From OLB6 sp964493635 (lineage in GTDB: Bacteria > Bacteroidota > Ignavibacteria > Kapaibacteriales > Kapaibacteriaceae), in the NCBI GenBank assembly GCA_964493635.1, contig CAZBOW010000001.1, positions 1 through 64,000 on the forward strand: a stretch of 64,000 bases of DNA, in the 5' to 3' direction. This document shows, piece after piece, positions 61,683-64,000 of the stretch (the stretch's first letter is position 1; each line of letters begins with the position of its first letter). A program made the translations under genes and the position numbers. The notes beneath the pieces were generated by a model. It saw only the letters and a list, made by a program, of their open reading frames with translations, was not told the origin of the DNA and ran no database searches.

Positions 61683-62669
61683 TCAGCCCAGCGGCTGTTT
61701 TGTGCGTCGAGCATCGTCGCGTTCGTAGGCATCAACAATCTCGGCCACCAAGCGGTGGCGCACGACGTCGGCCTTCTCGAACTCGACGAAATCGATCCCG
61801 TGAATCCCAGCAAACAGCTGGTGTACTGTTCGCAAGCCCGATTCCTGATGATGATGCAGGTCGGTTTGGGTGACGTCGCCGGTTACGATGGCTTTCGACT
61901 GCTGTCCGAGGCGGGTGAGGAACATCTTCATCTGCATCCGCGTGGCATTTTGGGCTTCGTCGAGGATGATAAACGAGTGGTTGAGCGTGCGGCCCCGCAT
62001 GTAGGCCAGCGGCACGATCTCCACGATGCGTCGCTCAATCATGCTTTTGAGTTTCTCGGGACTGACCATATCCGAAAGGGCGTCAAGCAGCGGTCGTAGG
62101 TAGGGGTCGATTTTCTCCGAGAGGTCTCCCGGCAGAAAGCCTAACGATTCACCGGCCTCGACAGCTGGTCGGGAGAGCACAATGCGGCTGACTTCGTTGG
62201 CGCGCAATGCGGCAACCGCCATGGCCACGGCAAGATAGGTCTTCCCGGTTCCTGCCGGCCCCACGCAGAACACAAGGTCGTTGCGCTGCACCTTACGGTA
62301 GTAGTCCATTTGCTTCGGAGTGCGAGCCCGGATGACGTCCTTCTTGCCCCAAAGAATCACCGAGTCGAGATCTTCCGATGCCATGGCTGGCGTACTGCTG
62401 CTACGGCCACCCTCCACCAAATCAATGATGGTGGAAACGTCGGCCAGCGTCAGAACTCCCGTGCGCTTCAGCGTGTAGGTCAGTTCGCTGATGATGTGTT
62501 CGATGTGACGGATCTCGGCCGGCTCACCGCGTAAAATGATCGTTTCACCCCGCACGGTGATCGAGGTATCGAATCGATTTTCGATCAACTGCAGATGTTG
62601 CTCGTGCGGACCGAACAACGCAACGACGTCGACGTCGGTGATGGGAATCTTTTTCTCGGCGGTGTGCAT
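61683..62669 (-). CDS. phoH: PhoH-family ATPase
   Basis: This 328-residue cytoplasmic protein has the P-loop GPAGTGKTYLAVAMAV, the segment VLSRPAVEAGESLGFLPGDL, and Walker B-like FIILDEAQNATRMQMKMFL, all typical of the PhoH/PhoL family. The N-terminal segment is a KH-like domain (QLIENRFDTSITVRGETIIL). In many bacteria it lies next to ybeY and is linked to RNA processing; ybeY is not in this window. It is followed by cdaA with a 5-nt gap. Confidence 0.94.
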   Translation of the reverse strand: MHTAEKKIPITDVDVVALFGPHEQHLQLIENRFDTSITVRGETIILRGEPAEIRHIEHIISELTYTLKRTGVLTLADVSTIIDLVEGGRSSSTPAMASEDLDSVILWGKKDVIRARTPKQMDYYRKVQRNDLVFCVGPAGTGKTYLAVAMAVAALRANEVSRIVLSRPAVEAGESLGFLPGDLSEKIDPYLRPLLDALSDMVSPEKLKSMIERRIVEIVPLAYMRGRTLNHSFIILDEAQNATRMQMKMFLTRLGQQSKAIVTGDVTQTDLHHHQESGLRTVHQLFAGIHGIDFVEFEKADVVRHRLVAEIVDAYERDDARRTKQPLG

Positions 62670-62706
62670 AGGCAGATTTCAGGCGATCTGGATCGTAAAA
62701 AATCAT

Positions 62707-62743
62707 AAAAAAACGGCGATCCGCACTCGTCGGACCGCCGTTT
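62707..62743 (-). terminator. Intrinsic terminator downstream of the LysM protein gene
   Basis: On the minus strand bases 62743-62731 pair with 62723-62711 (12 of 13 positions) around a 7-nt loop, followed by a run of seven T from 62713. It ends the lipoprotein-LysM transcript before phoH. Confidence 0.85.
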
Positions 62744-62773
62744 CTTCGGTGTACATCAAGAGCACGATGCCGA

Positions 62774-63646
62774 TCACTTCCCAGCTTCCGACTCTGGGGT
62801 GGTCGCAGGGGCAGGAGCCGGGGCAGCAGGGGCAACGGCACTTGCCGCGGCAGCAGCAGCTGCAGCTGCGCGCTTCTTGCGCCAGTACTTCCGCTCAGCC
62901 TTCTGCTCCTCGGATGTCTTTGGTCCAGCCGGAGGTACGGTCAGGACCCAACCCGGTTGAATCACGTCAGGGTTCTTGATCTTATCGGTGTTGGCTTGCC
63001 AGATCTTTGGCCACTGCAGGGGATCACCATAAATCTCAGCACGGCCCGAGATGTTCCACAAGCAGTCACGGTTTTCGGCCCACGTACCAACGGTGTACCC
63101 CTTGACCGAGGGCTCGCGGTACAGGCTGCGAATCAGCTTCGCTGCAGCGATAATGCGATCGTAGAACTCCGGCAACGCCGCCATGCGTTCGCCACGAAGG
63201 GCGTTGAGTTCGGCTTCCAGAGCAGCAACCTCGCTGCGACGCTCGGCTAGCTGGTCGTTTGTCAGCGACTGCATCGATCGGGCCCGACCCTCGATGCGTC
63301 CGAGACGCTCACGGAAGTTGTTGATGTCGGCTTCGGAGGCATTGATCATCGCGTAGATGTCGTCGTTGCACTTCTTGAGGTCGGTCACCGCCGTGGTCAG
63401 GTCGCCTTCAGCTTTGAGCAGATCGGCCTTCAGCTGATCGAGTTTGCTGTTCAGCGTTGCGTTGATGCCTTTGTACTGCTCGATGCGCGCATCGGCTTCA
63501 TCGCAGGTGAGCTGGGCGTCTTGCTTGCTGGCAGGGGGCGGGGGAACGCGGTCTTGTGCCAACGCTGGAGCGGCCGTCAGGGCCATTAAGCCTAGCAGGC
63601 CTACGAAAGCCAGAGCGGCGTAGCGTGTTGGTGTGAACAAGCTCAT
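62774..63646 (-). CDS. Periplasmic coiled-coil protein with LysM-like domain and Ala/Pro-rich tail
   Basis: This 290-residue protein has a signal peptide (LAFVGLLGLMALTAAPALAQ), a long helical coiled coil (residues about 50-165), then a LysM-like domain around residues 180-240 (YTVGTWAENRDCLWNI, QPGWVLTVPP) and a disordered tail with nine consecutive alanines and Ala-Pro repeats. LysM suggests peptidoglycan binding; the coiled coil could span the periplasm. It has a strong AAGGAGGT ribosome-binding site and overlaps the lipoprotein gene by ATGA. Its pairing with the lipoprotein suggests a joint envelope role; no named system is recognised. Confidence 0.8.
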   Translation of the reverse strand: MSLFTPTRYAALAFVGLLGLMALTAAPALAQDRVPPPPASKQDAQLTCDEADARIEQYKGINATLNSKLDQLKADLLKAEGDLTTAVTDLKKCNDDIYAMINASEADINNFRERLGRIEGRARSMQSLTNDQLAERRSEVAALEAELNALRGERMAALPEFYDRIIAAAKLIRSLYREPSVKGYTVGTWAENRDCLWNISGRAEIYGDPLQWPKIWQANTDKIKNPDVIQPGWVLTVPPAGPKTSEEQKAERKYWRKKRAAAAAAAAASAVAPAAPAPAPATTPESEAGK

Positions 63647-63966
63647 GGCTGACCTCCTTGAACCGGTGTTGTTGGTGTCCAATCGGGCCAGACGTTCGGC
63701 CATGCATTCATCTTATCCTGAACAAAGGCCTTCTTTTGACTGCAGTCCTGGACTTCTTTCTGACGTCCACGCAGTTCCTTGGTAATCTTTGCCAGATCGG
63801 CCTCGGCGGCCGAAATGGAAGAGTTGAGCTGCGCCTCATCCGCACGCAGGGTGTTGATCATGGCTTGTTGCTCTTCCTTGATCGTGCAGGTGCACGACTG
63901 CAAAACCAGAGCGGCCCCGAATGCTGCAGCAGCGAGTACCGATACCCGCGACGAGCGTTTGGACAT
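63643..63966 (-). CDS. Small coiled-coil lipoprotein preceding the LysM protein
   Basis: This 107-residue protein has a lipoprotein signal with lipobox LVLQSC, then an amphipathic helix (residues about 32-80) with heptad-like spacing, ending in a Trp/Pro-rich tail (WPNVWPDWTPTTP). The overall plan resembles Lpp-type or OprI-type lipoproteins, without sequence identity that I recognise. It has a GGAGGA ribosome-binding site and overlaps the LysM gene by ATGA. Co-translation suggests both proteins act together in the envelope. Confidence 0.75.
   Translation of the reverse strand: MSKRSSRVSVLAAAAFGAALVLQSCTCTIKEEQQAMINTLRADEAQLNSSISAAEADLAKITKELRGRQKEVQDCSQKKAFVQDKMNAWPNVWPDWTPTTPVQGGQP
63652..63659 (-). 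promoter_or_regulatory. Strong Shine-Dalgarno AAGGAGGT for the LysM gene
   Basis: The minus strand has AAGGAGGT five nucleotides before ATG 63646, the best ribosome-binding site in the window and evidence that this organism uses both Shine-Dalgarno and leaderless initiation. Confidence 0.75.
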
Positions 63967-64000
63967 GGTTTCCTCCGTTAGTGTAGAATCACGCCAAATA

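Overview
The window is a compact, GC-rich bacterial chromosome segment with 54 protein-coding genes (one cut by the left edge), no rRNA, tRNA, CRISPR array or insertion sequence that I can see, and no gene-free stretch longer than about 170 bases. It looks like a member of the FCB group close to Bacteroidota, Chlorobi or the Ignavibacteria/Kapabacteria branch. The reasons are secreted proteins with type IX secretion (T9SS)-like C-terminal sorting domains, TonB-dependent receptor, DUF4175, DUF5686 and DUF6952-like families, a queuine transglycosylase with a Bacteroidota-style degenerate zinc site, HPr kinase without PTS genes nearby, and promoters of the Bacteroidota type (TTTG, about 20 nt, TAnnTTTG). 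The genus is inference only. || Layout. 1-4.5 kb: envelope genes (DUF4175 protein, small SMR-like membrane protein, secreted protein). 4.6-7.3 kb (minus): aldehyde dehydrogenase, peptide deformylase, HAD phosphatase. 7.4-13.9 kb (plus): yqeY, mutS2, accC, purL. 14-17.2 kb (minus): LolC/E-type permease, 3-hydroxyacyl-CoA dehydrogenase, kbl. 17.3-22.6 kb: two glycosyltransferases and a 1009-residue secreted beta-propeller protein. 22.6-25.7 kb: mnmA, acyltransferase, thioredoxin, DUF6952-like protein and peroxiredoxin, the last three forming a redox cluster. 25.8-35.1 kb (plus): tgt, yajC, ribBA, greA, accD, arginase, beta-barrel protein, hprK, peptide-type binding protein, AlbA_2 protein. 35.1-40.5 kb (minus): secreted CAP protein, SDR, GlmU-like protein, pyrG. 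40.7-50.6 kb: sugar-type binding protein, DUF5686 protein, purT, AT-hook protein, priA, HtrA protease, lptB. 50.6-55.5 kb (minus): TonB receptor, lipoprotein, PhoD-like phosphatase. 55.6-64 kb: nnr, VanZ, dacB, miaA, pcm, cdaA, phoH, LysM protein, lipoprotein. || The genes are mostly housekeeping: translation and tRNA modification (def, mnmA, tgt, miaA, greA), fatty acid, purine, pyrimidine and flavin synthesis, DNA maintenance (mutS2, priA), and envelope export or remodelling (yajC, lptB, LolC/E, HtrA, dacB, c-di-AMP synthase). || The more unusual signals are in the DNA between and inside genes. (i) Several genes have TAnnTTTG promoter boxes 3-6 nt before the start codon, implying leaderless or near-leaderless mRNAs. 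(ii) greA has a complete intrinsic terminator starting at its predicted transcription start. (iii) Short tandem repeats (9-16 nt units) lie in many gene ends, starts and linkers, often containing a stop codon, start codon or ribosome-binding site. (iv) The 9-mer GTAGGGGGC is strongly over-represented. (v) A perfect inverted repeat sits between two divergent promoters. (vi) Both 100-N gaps are flanked by the same 55 bases on each side; collapsing them restores intact genes and shows that VanZ and dacB overlap antiparallel by about 130 nt.
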